From: Chitinophagaceae bacterium
GTDB taxonomy: Bacteria > Bacteroidota > Bacteroidia > Chitinophagales > Chitinophagaceae
Assembly: GCA_947447005.1 (NCBI GenBank)
Contig: CANFHO010000017.1
Coordinates: 1-37,536, forward strand
Length of the DNA stretch: 37,536 nt
Direction of reading: 5' to 3'
Made by a program: the position numbers and the translations under genes. Below, in pieces: positions 16,355 through 25,076 of this stretch (positions are counted from its first letter, which is position 1; each line of letters begins with the position of its first letter). Under the pieces are notes generated by a model, which was given only the letters and a program-made list of their open reading frames with translations, was not told the DNA's origin and did not search any database.

Positions 16355-19300
16355 ATGAATTTATCAGAATTAAGTATAAAAAGACCTGTCTTTGCGGTTG
16401 TTTGCTCCATAGTTATTATCATATTTGGGGTTATTGGATATTCTTATTTAGGTGTACGTGAATATCCTGCCATTGATCCGCCTGTAGTCAATGTAAGAAC
16501 ATCCTATGTAGGTGCAAGTGCGGAAATCATTGAAACCCAAATTACCGAGCCTTTGGAAAAGGCTGTAAATGGAGTAGAAGGTGTAAGAAATATCACATCA
16601 TCCAGCTCTCAGGGAAGCAGTAGCATAACCGTTGAGTTTCAATTGGGAATGGATTTGGAAAGAGCAGCCAATGATGTTAGAGAAAAAGTATCACAAGCCT
16701 CTGGTCAGCTTCCACAAGATATTGACGCTCCCCCATCTGTTGCTAAACAAGATGCCGATTCTGATCCAATTATTTTCATGCAGATGCAAAGCAATAAACG
16801 AACATTGCTTGACATTTCTGACTTAGCTGAAAATATAGTTCAAGAAAGGCTTCAAACCATTCCAGGTGTGAGTGGGGTTAACATTTTTGGTCAAAGACCT
16901 GCAATGCGTATTTGGTTTGACCCTGTTAAACTTTCCGCGTACAAACTCACCATTCAGGATGTAAAAACTGCTTTGGATCGTGAAAACATTGAACTTCCAG
17001 GTGGTAAAGTAAGAGGCAACACAACTGAATTGACCGTTAAGGCATATGGGAAATTAACTACCGAGGATGATTTTAATAATCTGATCATCAAACAAACTGA
17101 AGGGAATCTCATTAGATTGAAAGATGTTGGATATGCTATTTTAGGGCCTGAAAACGAAGAATCTGCTACAAGAAAAAACAATATCGCATCCGTTAATGTG
17201 GCTATTGTTGCTCAACCAGGGTCCAATCAGGTTGCTATCGCCGATGAACTCTATAAACGTATTCAGGTTATCAAAAAAGATCTCCCACAGGATATTATTT
17301 TAGAGATAGGATATGATAAAACACTTTTTGTAAGAAAAGCAATCACAGAAGTAAAAGAAACACTCATCGTTGCAATCTTACTGGTAGTGCTTATCATATA
17401 CTTATTCTTCAGAGAATGGAGTATTGCATTCAGACCTTTGATTGATATTCCGGTAGCATTGGTTGGAGCATTTTTTATCATGTACTTGGCAGGCTTTTCA
17501 ATCAATGTATTAACATTATTGTCGCTTGTTCTCGCAACAGGACTTGTAGTGGATGATGGAATTGTTGTGACTGAGAATATATATAAAAAGATTGAAGAAG
17601 GAATGGACAAGTGGAAAGCAGCCAAAGAGGGTTCAAAAGAAATCTTCTTTGCGGTTGTATCTACTTCGTTAACATTGGCCATTGTATTTCTTCCGATCAT
17701 ATTTCTTCAGGGTTTTGTAGGAAGACTTTTTAGAGAATTTGGTATAGTAGTTGCCGGAGCTGTATTAATCTCGGCATTTGTGTCTCTTTCTTTAACCCCA
17801 GTTTTAAATATCTTTTTAACCAAAAAGAATGTTCACAAACATTCATGGTTTTATACCAAAACTGAACCCTTCTTCAAGGGCATGGAAAATGGCTATAGAA
17901 GGTTGCTTGAGTCATTTATGGCTAAACGATGGATTGCTTTTATCATCGTAATCTTATCAGTTGTATCTATTTATTTTATAGGGAAATCACTTCCAAGCGA
18001 ATTAGCACCATTAGAAGATAGGAACAGACTTAGAACATCCATTATTGCACCTGAAGGAACTGACTTCGACTATATGGATCGAGTGGTTCAGGAAGTAACA
18101 CAAAAAATCATTGATTCAGTTCCAGAGAGATATGTTGTATTGTCATTTGCACCAAACTTCAGTGGTGCTGGTGGTGCAAATAACGCATCCGTTAGCATGG
18201 GGTTGGTTGATGCAAATCTCAGAAAAAGAAGTCAGGGTGAAATTGCGCAACAAATGAATAGGATGTTCAAAGACTATACAAATGTTCGTGTACTTGTTTT
18301 ACAAGAGCAAACAATTTCAGTAGGTCAAGCTTCCAGAGGCTCATTGCCAGTTCAATTTGTTGTTCAAAACCTGAACTTTGATAAATTGAAAGAAAAGCTT
18401 CCACAGTTCATGGATGAAGTAGTAAAAAGCTCTGTTTTTCAAGGAAATGATGTGAATTTAAAATTTAACAAACCTGAGTTACAAATTACCATTGATAGAT
18501 TGAAGGCCAGCGAATTAGGTATCTCCATTTTGGATATATCCAACACTTTACAGCTCGCTTTAAGTGGAAGAAGATTCGGATATTTTATCAGAAATGGCAA
18601 ACAATATCAGGTAATTGGACAAGTTGATAGAAAAGATCGAGATGCACCTTTGGATTTAAAATCATTCTATTTAAGAAGCCGGGATGGCGAATTAATTCAA
18701 TTGGATAATCTGGTTTCTATTAATGAAACAGCCAATCCTCCAACCATTTATCACTTCAACAGGTTAAAAAGTGCCATTATTTCAGCTGGATTGGCACCTG
18801 GAAAGACTATTGGTGATGGCATCAATGAAATGAAACGTATTTCAGAAAGTGTACTTGATGAATCGTTTACAACTACATTAACAGGTTCGTCACGTGATTT
18901 TGCAGAGAGTTCATCCAATACTCAAAATGCATTTCTATTGGCATTGGTACTCATTTTCTTGATTTTAGCAGCCCAATTTGAGAGCTTTGTTGATCCATTC
19001 ATCATAATGATTACAGTACCACTGGCCCTTGCAGGCGCAGTTATTAGCTTGTCCTTATTTGGTCAATCGCTTAACATATTTTCTCAAATTGGTATCATCA
19101 TGTTGATTGGATTGGTAACCAAAAATGGTATTTTAATTGTTGAATTTGCCAATCAAAAAAGAGAAATTGGTATCGCTAAAACGGATGCTGTTATAGCAGC
19201 ATCTGTTGCAAGGTTAAGACCTATTTTAATGACAACACTTGCAACTGTATTAGGCGCTTTGCCTATTGCTCTGGCTTTGGGTTCTGCGGGTAAAAGCCGG

Positions 19301-19420
19301 ATTCCATTGGGTATTGTAATTATTGGCGGTTTATTATTTTCACTTGTATTGACCTTATTTGTTGTGCCATCCTTGTACTCTTATATTTCCAGAAAAAAAA
19401 GGGAGAATCATGAAATCTAG
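16355..19420 (+). CDS. RND multidrug efflux permease (AcrB/HAE1 type)
   Basis: Proton-driven trimeric pump of the inner membrane. The 1021-residue protein has the twofold RND layout: helix 1 after LSIKRPVFAVVCS, a large periplasmic loop starting YPAIDPPVVNV, helices 2-6, then a repeat. The proton-relay residues are visible: a double aspartate in ATGLVVDDGIVVTEN (helix 4) and the lysine in GLVTKNGILIVEFAN (helix 10). The HAE1 family mostly exports hydrophobic drugs and bile-salt-like compounds; the true substrate is unknown. The 3' end overlaps the start of the TolC-type gene by 11 bases, supporting coordinated assembly. Confidence 0.96.
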   Translation: MNLSELSIKRPVFAVVCSIVIIIFGVIGYSYLGVREYPAIDPPVVNVRTSYVGASAEIIETQITEPLEKAVNGVEGVRNITSSSSQGSSSITVEFQLGMDLERAANDVREKVSQASGQLPQDIDAPPSVAKQDADSDPIIFMQMQSNKRTLLDISDLAENIVQERLQTIPGVSGVNIFGQRPAMRIWFDPVKLSAYKLTIQDVKTALDRENIELPGGKVRGNTTELTVKAYGKLTTEDDFNNLIIKQTEGNLIRLKDVGYAILGPENEESATRKNNIASVNVAIVAQPGSNQVAIADELYKRIQVIKKDLPQDIILEIGYDKTLFVRKAITEVKETLIVAILLVVLIIYLFFREWSIAFRPLIDIPVALVGAFFIMYLAGFSINVLTLLSLVLATGLVVDDGIVVTENIYKKIEEGMDKWKAAKEGSKEIFFAVVSTSLTLAIVFLPIIFLQGFVGRLFREFGIVVAGAVLISAFVSLSLTPVLNIFLTKKNVHKHSWFYTKTEPFFKGMENGYRRLLESFMAKRWIAFIIVILSVVSIYFIGKSLPSELAPLEDRNRLRTSIIAPEGTDFDYMDRVVQEVTQKIIDSVPERYVVLSFAPNFSGAGGANNASVSMGLVDANLRKRSQGEIAQQMNRMFKDYTNVRVLVLQEQTISVGQASRGSLPVQFVVQNLNFDKLKEKLPQFMDEVVKSSVFQGNDVNLKFNKPELQITIDRLKASELGISILDISNTLQLALSGRRFGYFIRNGKQYQVIGQVDRKDRDAPLDLKSFYLRSRDGELIQLDNLVSINETANPPTIYHFNRLKSAIISAGLAPGKTIGDGINEMKRISESVLDESFTTTLTGSSRDFAESSSNTQNAFLLALVLIFLILAAQFESFVDPFIIMITVPLALAGAVISLSLFGQSLNIFSQIGIIMLIGLVTKNGILIVEFANQKREIGIAKTDAVIAASVARLRPILMTTLATVLGALPIALALGSAGKSRIPLGIVIIGGLLFSLVLTLFVVPSLYSYISRKKRENHEI

Positions 19421-20717
19421 TATCATCCTACTATTTGCTTTTCTAGTTCAATTTTCATCGCGTGCCCAAGACAGTTTGTTTACATCCAAACAGGCAGTTG
19501 ATCTTGCATTGCAACAGAACCTGGAAATACAAATTGCACATTCAGATGCTGATATTGCTCATATCAATAACAATTGGGGAAATGCGGGTGGTCTTCCAAC
19601 TGTAACAGCTAATTTGACAAATACTGAGGCGGTTTCAAATATCAATCAAAAATTATCCAACGGAAACACTACGGCCAGGAATAATGTCAATAACAATAAT
19701 CTAAATAGTAATATAGGAGTTTCATGGAGGTTTTTTAATGGAATGAAAGTAAGGGCTACCAAAGAAAGATTTGATGCACTAGAAAAAATGAGTGAGATCA
19801 ATTTTAAACAACAAGTAGATCAGATCATCCTTCAGGTATTAAATACTTATTTCAATATTTTAAGATTAAATAAACAGGTTATTGCAACCAAAGCAATCAT
19901 AGATCTTTCTAAAGAAAGATTGAAAATAGCAGAAACTCGTTTCAATGTTGGCAGTGGAACTAAAACTGATATGCTTCAGGCTAAAATCGACTTAAACTCA
20001 CAAGAGGCTAATTTATTAGAAATAGAAAGACAAATAATAACATCAACTGCCAATATCAATAGTCTGATTAAAAGGGCTCCAGATGCTCCATTTAAGGTAA
20101 CAGAGAATCAATTTACCATACCAACAATCAATTATAAAGATTTAACCGAGAAGGTTGAAAGTCAGAATAACATACTTCTGCTTGCACAAAAGGAAAGGGC
20201 CAATCTTGTCATTGACAGACAAATTATAAATTCACAAAGAATACCCACTGCTACAATAAGTTCAACAACTGTGTTAACCAGAACAAAAGCAAGTGCAGGA
20301 CTTTTTCTTATCAACCAATCATTTGGTCCTAATATTGGACTTTCAGTTGGGATTCCAATTTTCAATGGAAATATCAATAAAACTCAGTTGAAAGTAAATA
20401 CAGTTTTACAAAAACAAAAAGACATCGAAATAGAACTTTTAAAAGAAGATTTAAAGAGGGATTTACATATTGCCTATCAAGATTTTCTCACTGCACTAAA
20501 AGATGCAGAAATGGAAGGTGTAAATGTGAAATATGCTGAAGAAAATAATTTTATTTCTACTGAAAGATTTAAAAAATTACAAAGTAATTCAATAGAACTT
20601 CGTCAGGCACAGTTGAGTTTGAGCGATGCTCAAAATCGATATATAAACGCACAATATCGAGCTCAAACTGCAGCTAATACATTGAAATTTATTGCTGGAG
20701 AAATTTCTAAAAACTAA
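19410..20717 (+). CDS. TolC-family outer-membrane efflux channel
   Basis: Third part of the tripartite pump. The 435-residue protein starts with a signal peptide (MKSSIILLFAFLVQFSSRAQ) and shows two structural repeats of long helices and short strands: one has TRFNVGSGTKTDMLQAKID, the other ERFKKLQSNSIELRQAQLS, the typical duplicated TolC pattern. The ATG at 19410 is preceded by GGGAG at good spacing, one of the few Shine-Dalgarno-like sites in the window, within the end of the permease gene. Its TAA abuts the reversed TAA of cdd (TAATTA) with no gap and no hairpin terminator. Confidence 0.94.
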   Translation: MKSSIILLFAFLVQFSSRAQDSLFTSKQAVDLALQQNLEIQIAHSDADIAHINNNWGNAGGLPTVTANLTNTEAVSNINQKLSNGNTTARNNVNNNNLNSNIGVSWRFFNGMKVRATKERFDALEKMSEINFKQQVDQIILQVLNTYFNILRLNKQVIATKAIIDLSKERLKIAETRFNVGSGTKTDMLQAKIDLNSQEANLLEIERQIITSTANINSLIKRAPDAPFKVTENQFTIPTINYKDLTEKVESQNNILLLAQKERANLVIDRQIINSQRIPTATISSTTVLTRTKASAGLFLINQSFGPNIGLSVGIPIFNGNINKTQLKVNTVLQKQKDIEIELLKEDLKRDLHIAYQDFLTALKDAEMEGVNVKYAEENNFISTERFKKLQSNSIELRQAQLSLSDAQNRYINAQYRAQTAANTLKFIAGEISKN

Positions 20718-21212
20718 TTATTTACCCAAATCTTTGGGGGTAAATGAAAGAGGGAGCAAATCCGAAATAGATTCAAAAATATATACCCTACCTTCCTGAC
20801 CAGCTAAGATTATGCGCATGGGTTTATTAAATCTTGCTTCATATTCTATCATGGCTTGCCTGCATACACCGCATGGTGCTATTGGTCGATCACTGCTAAG
20901 GTGTTCACTTTTATAACTAATAGCCATTGTTTCAATTGCTGTATTGGGTGCAACTGACGATATGGCTGACAACAATACCCTTTCAGCACAGAGACCTGCA
21001 GGAAAAGAAGCATTTTCTTGATTGGTTCCAGTGAGAATCTGTTGTGTTATAAGTTTTGCAGCAGCACCTACATAAAAATGTGAATATGGCGCATAAGCAT
21101 CTGATACTGATTTTCTAGCCTTATCAATTAAATCCTGATCACTCGTACTTAGTTCATCAGAACCATTAAAAGATTGAAAATTTATCGCCAGATGTTCTAT
21201 GTTAAATCCCAT
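20718..21212 (-). CDS. cdd: Cytidine deaminase
   Basis: Converts cytidine and deoxycytidine to uridines for pyrimidine salvage. The zinc site is complete: Cys75 and Glu77 in GLCAERV, then Cys114 and Cys117 in APCGVCRQ. YAPYSHFYVGAA is the conserved substrate-side segment. The 164-residue length fits the small tetrameric type, with an N-terminal extension of about 25 residues. It begins 3 bases after the lepB stop on the same strand, so it is probably translated from the lepB message, and it abuts the convergent TolC gene. Confidence 0.95.
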   Translation of the reverse strand: MGFNIEHLAINFQSFNGSDELSTSDQDLIDKARKSVSDAYAPYSHFYVGAAAKLITQQILTGTNQENASFPAGLCAERVLLSAISSVAPNTAIETMAISYKSEHLSSDRPIAPCGVCRQAMIEYEARFNKPMRIILAGQEGRVYIFESISDLLPLSFTPKDLGK

Positions 21213-21215
21213 AAA

Positions 21216-22751
21216 TTAATGTGAAGTATGTATTGGGCGAAACATTCTGCTCCATCTAGGGCCATTTTTCCAACTAAACCATATTAAGGAAGCTTTACCA
21301 ACAATATGGTCTTCTGGTACAAATCCCCAGAATCTTGAGTCTTGTGAATTATGTCTATTGTCACCCATCATCCAAAAATAATTCATTTTGAATGTGTAAT
21401 TTTCTGATTTTTGACCATTGATATAAACAATACCATCCTTTTCCTCCCAAGTATTATTCTCATACACTTCAATAACCCTTCTGTAAAGTGATTTGTTTTT
21501 AACAGTCAATTCTATTGATGATCCTTTTTGGGGAACCCAAAGTGGTCCAAAATTGTCTTCCGTCCATTTAAAATTTACCGTGTCATATGGGAAGGTATTT
21601 CCAGGAATGGTAGAATTTAAATCAGGTTGAATTGATCCTTTTATAACGAAAGGCATTTCACTAACTTTTTTTACCTGTTCGGGAGTGAGGTTTAGTCTAT
21701 ATGTATTTTGTTTATCTGGTACTTGCAAGAGATCAGTTTGATCCTGGTCATCAGGAAATATGTTTAATTCATTCTGAATGAATTCTTCTGAAAAATATCC
21801 TTTACCATCCAATTGGACTAAATAAGGCATCTCTGAAGCAGGGGGAACTGCATTGAGTTCATTGTTTACGAATAATTGTCCGTTCTTAATTTCCAAAGTC
21901 TCACCAGAAATTGCTACACATCTTTTGATGAAATTTTCTCTCTTATCCACCGGACGAACAAGGATATCATCTCTTTCATCAAACAACATTTGTCTAGTAC
22001 CACCTTTAGATTCATATGCTCTGAGATAATCATAATAGTTTATTTCAGACTGGAACTGACGAATAACAGTATCTCCAACAGGATAGTTGAATACAACCAC
22101 ATCATTTCTATGAATTGGTTTTTCAAACACCCTGTCATATGGTAATTTTATCCATTCCAAGTAAGATTTAGAATTTCCAAAGGGTAGTGTATGATGCACA
22201 AAAGGAAAAGCCAATGGTGTATTGGGTATTCGAGGCCCATAACTTGTTTTACTGACAAAAAGAAAATCGTTCACCAGCAATGTTTTTTCCATGGATCCTG
22301 TTGGAATAACATATGCTTCAAAAATGAATGTACGAATGATAGTGGCTGCCACAACAGCAAACACTGCAGCATCAATCCACTCCCGAGTAGCAGATTTGAC
22401 ATAGTTTTTCACAATTGGAGTGCCTGCAAATCGTTCGTTGTTTGAAAATCCTAAATATGGAAAATAAATAAATGGTACAAAAACAGTTGCTGCATGATGG
22501 GCTACTGAAAATCTCCCAAAATGTTCAACAAATTTTATGCAAATCCAGATGCTGATGAATTGCCCTACTACAGGAATCAGTTGAAGAAAAAACCAATGTT
22601 TCTTCAATTCCATTTTGCTAACCATCTCCCAGGTATTATAAAAAGGAATCAGTGCCTTCCAGCCTGATATAGAAGCCTTTTTAAACATACCATATAACCC
22701 AATATGAAAGCCAATTGTAGCAACAATGAAAATAATCCAACCTATGCTCAT
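21216..22751 (-). CDS. lepB: Signal peptidase I with extended membrane N-terminus
   Basis: Removes signal peptides from exported proteins at the outer face of the inner membrane. Catalytic Ser153 is in IPTGSMEKTLL and the general base Lys276 in NFIKRCVAISGE; MGDNRHNSQDSRFWG is the conserved C-terminal box. The protein is 511 residues, far longer than the 180-330 of common LepB. About 125 N-terminal residues form extra hydrophobic segments with GWKALIPFYNTWE, a DUF5684-like module, and a long insertion lies between the lysine and the GDN box. I use ATG 22751; a TTG eight codons upstream coincides with the promoter box. cdd follows after 3 bases. Confidence 0.94.
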   Translation of the reverse strand: MSIGWIIFIVATIGFHIGLYGMFKKASISGWKALIPFYNTWEMVSKMELKKHWFFLQLIPVVGQFISIWICIKFVEHFGRFSVAHHAATVFVPFIYFPYLGFSNNERFAGTPIVKNYVKSATREWIDAAVFAVVAATIIRTFIFEAYVIPTGSMEKTLLVNDFLFVSKTSYGPRIPNTPLAFPFVHHTLPFGNSKSYLEWIKLPYDRVFEKPIHRNDVVVFNYPVGDTVIRQFQSEINYYDYLRAYESKGGTRQMLFDERDDILVRPVDKRENFIKRCVAISGETLEIKNGQLFVNNELNAVPPASEMPYLVQLDGKGYFSEEFIQNELNIFPDDQDQTDLLQVPDKQNTYRLNLTPEQVKKVSEMPFVIKGSIQPDLNSTIPGNTFPYDTVNFKWTEDNFGPLWVPQKGSSIELTVKNKSLYRRVIEVYENNTWEEKDGIVYINGQKSENYTFKMNYFWMMGDNRHNSQDSRFWGFVPEDHIVGKASLIWFSWKNGPRWSRMFRPIHTSH

Positions 22752-22772
22752 AAGTACTCTTTTATTACATAT

Positions 22773-22780
22773 CAAATGTA
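22773..22780 (-). promoter_or_regulatory. -7 promoter box for lepB-cdd
   Basis: Minus-strand TACATTTG matches TAnnTTTG exactly and ends 21 bases before ATG 22751. It overlaps the alternative TTG start at 22775, which would then lie upstream of the transcript. No clear -33 TTG is present. Confidence 0.45.
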
Positions 22781-22906
22781 ATATAAATGACTGATTTTAG
22801 GACTGTATAAGTAGCCTTATATCAATTTTAACAACTTGTAATTATATGATTTGTTTAATCAATCATCTGCATGATGACGGAGCAGCAAAATAAAAGGAAA
22901 AAAGGA

Positions 22907-23407
22907 TTACTGATTTACAATAGATCTATTTGAACGACCTTTAGGGGCAAGATCTTTCACTGTTTGTGCATTTTCAAAATTACTTAATACATCTTCCATG
23001 CATTCATTTGAAGCATCTTGTAATTGACTTGTACAAAATCTCATTGCAATCCAAACATGATCAATCACAACTTCATCAATTTTTCCGAAACCTTTTTCAA
23101 TGAGACAATCCCAGGTACAATCTCTGTTTAAGTCACTTACAATTTTTGAAGTTGGCTTGGGGTAAGCAATCCAAAGTTTACCTTCAGATCTGAGTGCAGG
23201 TAAAACATCCCTTAAAATAGTGGAAAGTTGTGTGTAATTGATAGCAAAAACAAGAGCAAAATCAATTTTTCTGCTTTTAAGCAATGGGGTAACATTCTTT
23301 GCGAAGGATAGTTTGGTAAAGTATTTTTCAAGGGTAGATGGTATACCTTGAATCAGTACATTCTTTTCGTCGCCAAACTCGAGCCTTTCAAAAATGTTGA
23401 TAAGCAT
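22907..23407 (-). CDS. DUF3052-like protein
   Basis: Uncharacterised cytoplasmic protein, 166 residues from the ATG of MLINIFERLEFG. The stretch GKLWIAYPKPTSK, followed by SDLNRDCTWDCL and VVIDHVWIAMRF, resembles the DUF3052 pattern (YPK..S, D-RD..W, D-W-ALRF), a family with no established role that I know. A longer frame starting at 23566 would overlap plsY by 62 bases and adds only non-conserved hydrophobic residues, so I reject it. It lies 97 bases downstream of plsY on the same strand. The 155 bases between it and lepB hold only the lepB promoter box and a short inverted repeat. Confidence 0.7.
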   Translation of the reverse strand: MLINIFERLEFGDEKNVLIQGIPSTLEKYFTKLSFAKNVTPLLKSRKIDFALVFAINYTQLSTILRDVLPALRSEGKLWIAYPKPTSKIVSDLNRDCTWDCLIEKGFGKIDEVVIDHVWIAMRFCTSQLQDASNECMEDVLSNFENAQTVKDLAPKGRSNRSIVNQ

Positions 23408-23504
23408 AATACAATTAGTTTTGGTTGCAGCATGTAAAATTAACACTTTTTCCACAAATATGGAAAAGTAAATAAGACATAGAACGTTAAAGATACTGGA
23501 ATGC

Positions 23505-24155
23505 TTAAGAAGTTCGTTTTGACCTTCGTTTATCTCTATTTTTGAAAATAGGAACTTTGTTTTCACTACCTGAAAGCAATCGTCCTATATTTTTTTGATG
23601 TGTCATAATTACCAATAACGCAACAGCTATTGCAAAAATGCGATATGCAGTATTGTCTACATTAAAAATCACTAAAATAAATATAGGGAAAGCCAAACTA
23701 GCCAATATGGAACTAAGTGAAACAAAACGAGTCAAAAATAAAACCATCAGAAAAACACCAATACAGCCCAGGGAAGTCCAAGGTGAAATAGCAATAATTA
23801 ATCCGAACAGCGTTGCAACCCCCTTTCCTCCCCTAAACTCAGCCCAAATAGGAAAAATATGTCCTAAAACAGCTGCCAAACCCAATCCAATTTGAAAATT
23901 TGTTCTTTCAAATTCATTGATGGTATAAAAAGGAAGTAAATATGCAAGTTTAACAGCAAAAAAACCTTTTAGAACATCAAATATCATAACAACACTACCC
24001 CATTTTGAGCCTAAAACTCTAAATGTATTGGTTGCACCGGCATTCCCACTTCCATAGTCACGAATATCAATATTGAATTGTGTTTTACTGACAATCAATG
24101 AGGTTGGAATAGACCCCAGCAGGTAAGCTAATATGATAAGAATTATTTCATTCAT
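23505..24155 (-). CDS. plsY: Acyl-phosphate:glycerol-3-phosphate acyltransferase
   Basis: Adds the first acyl chain to glycerol-3-phosphate in membrane lipid synthesis, using acyl-phosphate. The 216-residue integral membrane protein shows the three PlsY motifs: LGSIPTSLIVSK, GSGNAGATNTFRVLG and FRGGKGVATLFG, within about six or seven helices, and ends in a basic tail. The start is ATG 24155 (MNEIILIILAYLLG), which directly precedes the first helix; a longer frame to 24221 adds non-conserved residues upstream of a -7 box. prmA lies 72 bases upstream on the same strand. Confidence 0.96.
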   Translation of the reverse strand: MNEIILIILAYLLGSIPTSLIVSKTQFNIDIRDYGSGNAGATNTFRVLGSKWGSVVMIFDVLKGFFAVKLAYLLPFYTINEFERTNFQIGLGLAAVLGHIFPIWAEFRGGKGVATLFGLIIAISPWTSLGCIGVFLMVLFLTRFVSLSSILASLAFPIFILVIFNVDNTAYRIFAIAVALLVIMTHQKNIGRLLSGSENKVPIFKNRDKRRSKRTS

Positions 24156-24179
24156 TCGTAGATCGATTGTTAGGATACA

Positions 24180-24187
24180 CAAATTTA
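24180..24187 (-). promoter_or_regulatory. -7 promoter box for plsY
   Basis: Minus-strand TAAATTTG matches TAnnTTTG exactly, 24 bases before the plsY ATG and inside the 72-base gap after prmA. A TTG at 24214-24216 is too far (26 bases) for a good -33 element. Confidence 0.4.
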
Positions 24188-24227
24188 ATAAAAAAATAAT
24201 AAATGGATTTTGACAAGCCAATAAACG

Positions 24228-25040
24228 CTATTTGTTGAAAACCAAAGCAATCCATTCACCCTCATTCAAATATGCTGTAGGTTTTCCAAAATGAGGTGCA
24301 TAATAATGTACAATATCTTCATAATCAATCTTTAATAGCCCGCTGATGATTAGCAACCCATCTGAATTAAGTTTGTATGACAGTGATTCTACATGTTCTA
24401 TCAGAATATGTTTATTGATATTGGCCAATATTATATCAGCTGGCTTAACAGATTCAACATTTTCACCAAGCATGACTTGAATATTCCTTGAGTTGTTTGA
24501 AGCAATATTTTCAAGTGCATTGTCAACACTCCATTGGTCATTATCGATTGCATCAATTTTTATTGCACCTAATTGTTCAGCTAGTATGGCTAAAATGCCA
24601 GTACCAGTTCCAAAATCTAGAACACTTTTATCTTTAAATTGATTCTCTAACATAGCCAACATCATCATTTTTGTTGTTGCATGGTGCCCGGTTCCAAAGC
24701 TCATCTTGGGAGTGATTTTGATTTCATGATCAAATCCTGGTTGTTCTTCATGAAAAAAAGCACGTACAATAATTTTTCCAGGTATAACCACAGGCTCGAA
24801 ATTAGATTCCCATAGTGCATTCCAGTTTTGTTCTTCAATTGAAGAAAAATTTGCTTGTATCGAAAAATGATGTAGCAATTCGATTAACGCTTCATGTTGA
24901 TCTAACTCAGCTTTGGAGTATGTAATGATTATACTTTCCTGTTCTTCAACACCCATATAATCGTGATCTGAAAGCCATGCTGAAATGATATCTGCATGCT
25001 CAGGATTTGAAAAAGGAATTGTGATTTTTGAATAATTCAT
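24228..25040 (-). CDS. prmA: Ribosomal protein L11 methyltransferase
   Basis: SAM-dependent enzyme that trimethylates ribosomal protein L11. The 270-residue protein has an N-terminal L11-recognition domain (about 1-95), then KITPKMSFGTGHHATT, highly characteristic of PrmA, the SAM-binding motif VLDFGTGTGILAI, and ILANINKHIL (NxN motif IV). The ATG lies 36 bases after pnp, just past the pnp terminator. I see no TAnnTTTG box in that gap, so prmA is either transcribed by readthrough or from a promoter inside pnp. Confidence 0.95.
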   Translation of the reverse strand: MNYSKITIPFSNPEHADIISAWLSDHDYMGVEEQESIIITYSKAELDQHEALIELLHHFSIQANFSSIEEQNWNALWESNFEPVVIPGKIIVRAFFHEEQPGFDHEIKITPKMSFGTGHHATTKMMMLAMLENQFKDKSVLDFGTGTGILAILAEQLGAIKIDAIDNDQWSVDNALENIASNNSRNIQVMLGENVESVKPADIILANINKHILIEHVESLSYKLNSDGLLIISGLLKIDYEDIVHYYAPHFGKPTAYLNEGEWIALVFNK

Positions 25041-25046
25041 AGTTAT

Positions 25047-25071
25047 AAAAAAGCCGGCAATTAGCCGGCTT
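25047..25071 (-). terminator. Rho-independent terminator after pnp
   Basis: Read on the minus strand: stem aagccggc, loop TAATT, stem gccggctt, running into a T-run (six T, the A-run at 25047-25052). It starts 6 bases after the pnp stop and ends about 7 bases before the prmA start codon. Confidence 0.88.
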
Positions 25072-25076
25072 ATATT

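Noticed and set aside
22846-22866. Inverted repeat ATGATT...AATCAT downstream of the lepB promoter region
   Set aside because: Only a 6-bp stem with no T-run; likely chance in AT-rich DNA.
23408-23566. N-terminal extension of the DUF3052-like protein to 23566
   Set aside because: It overlaps plsY by 62 bases and adds non-conserved residues before the domain start.
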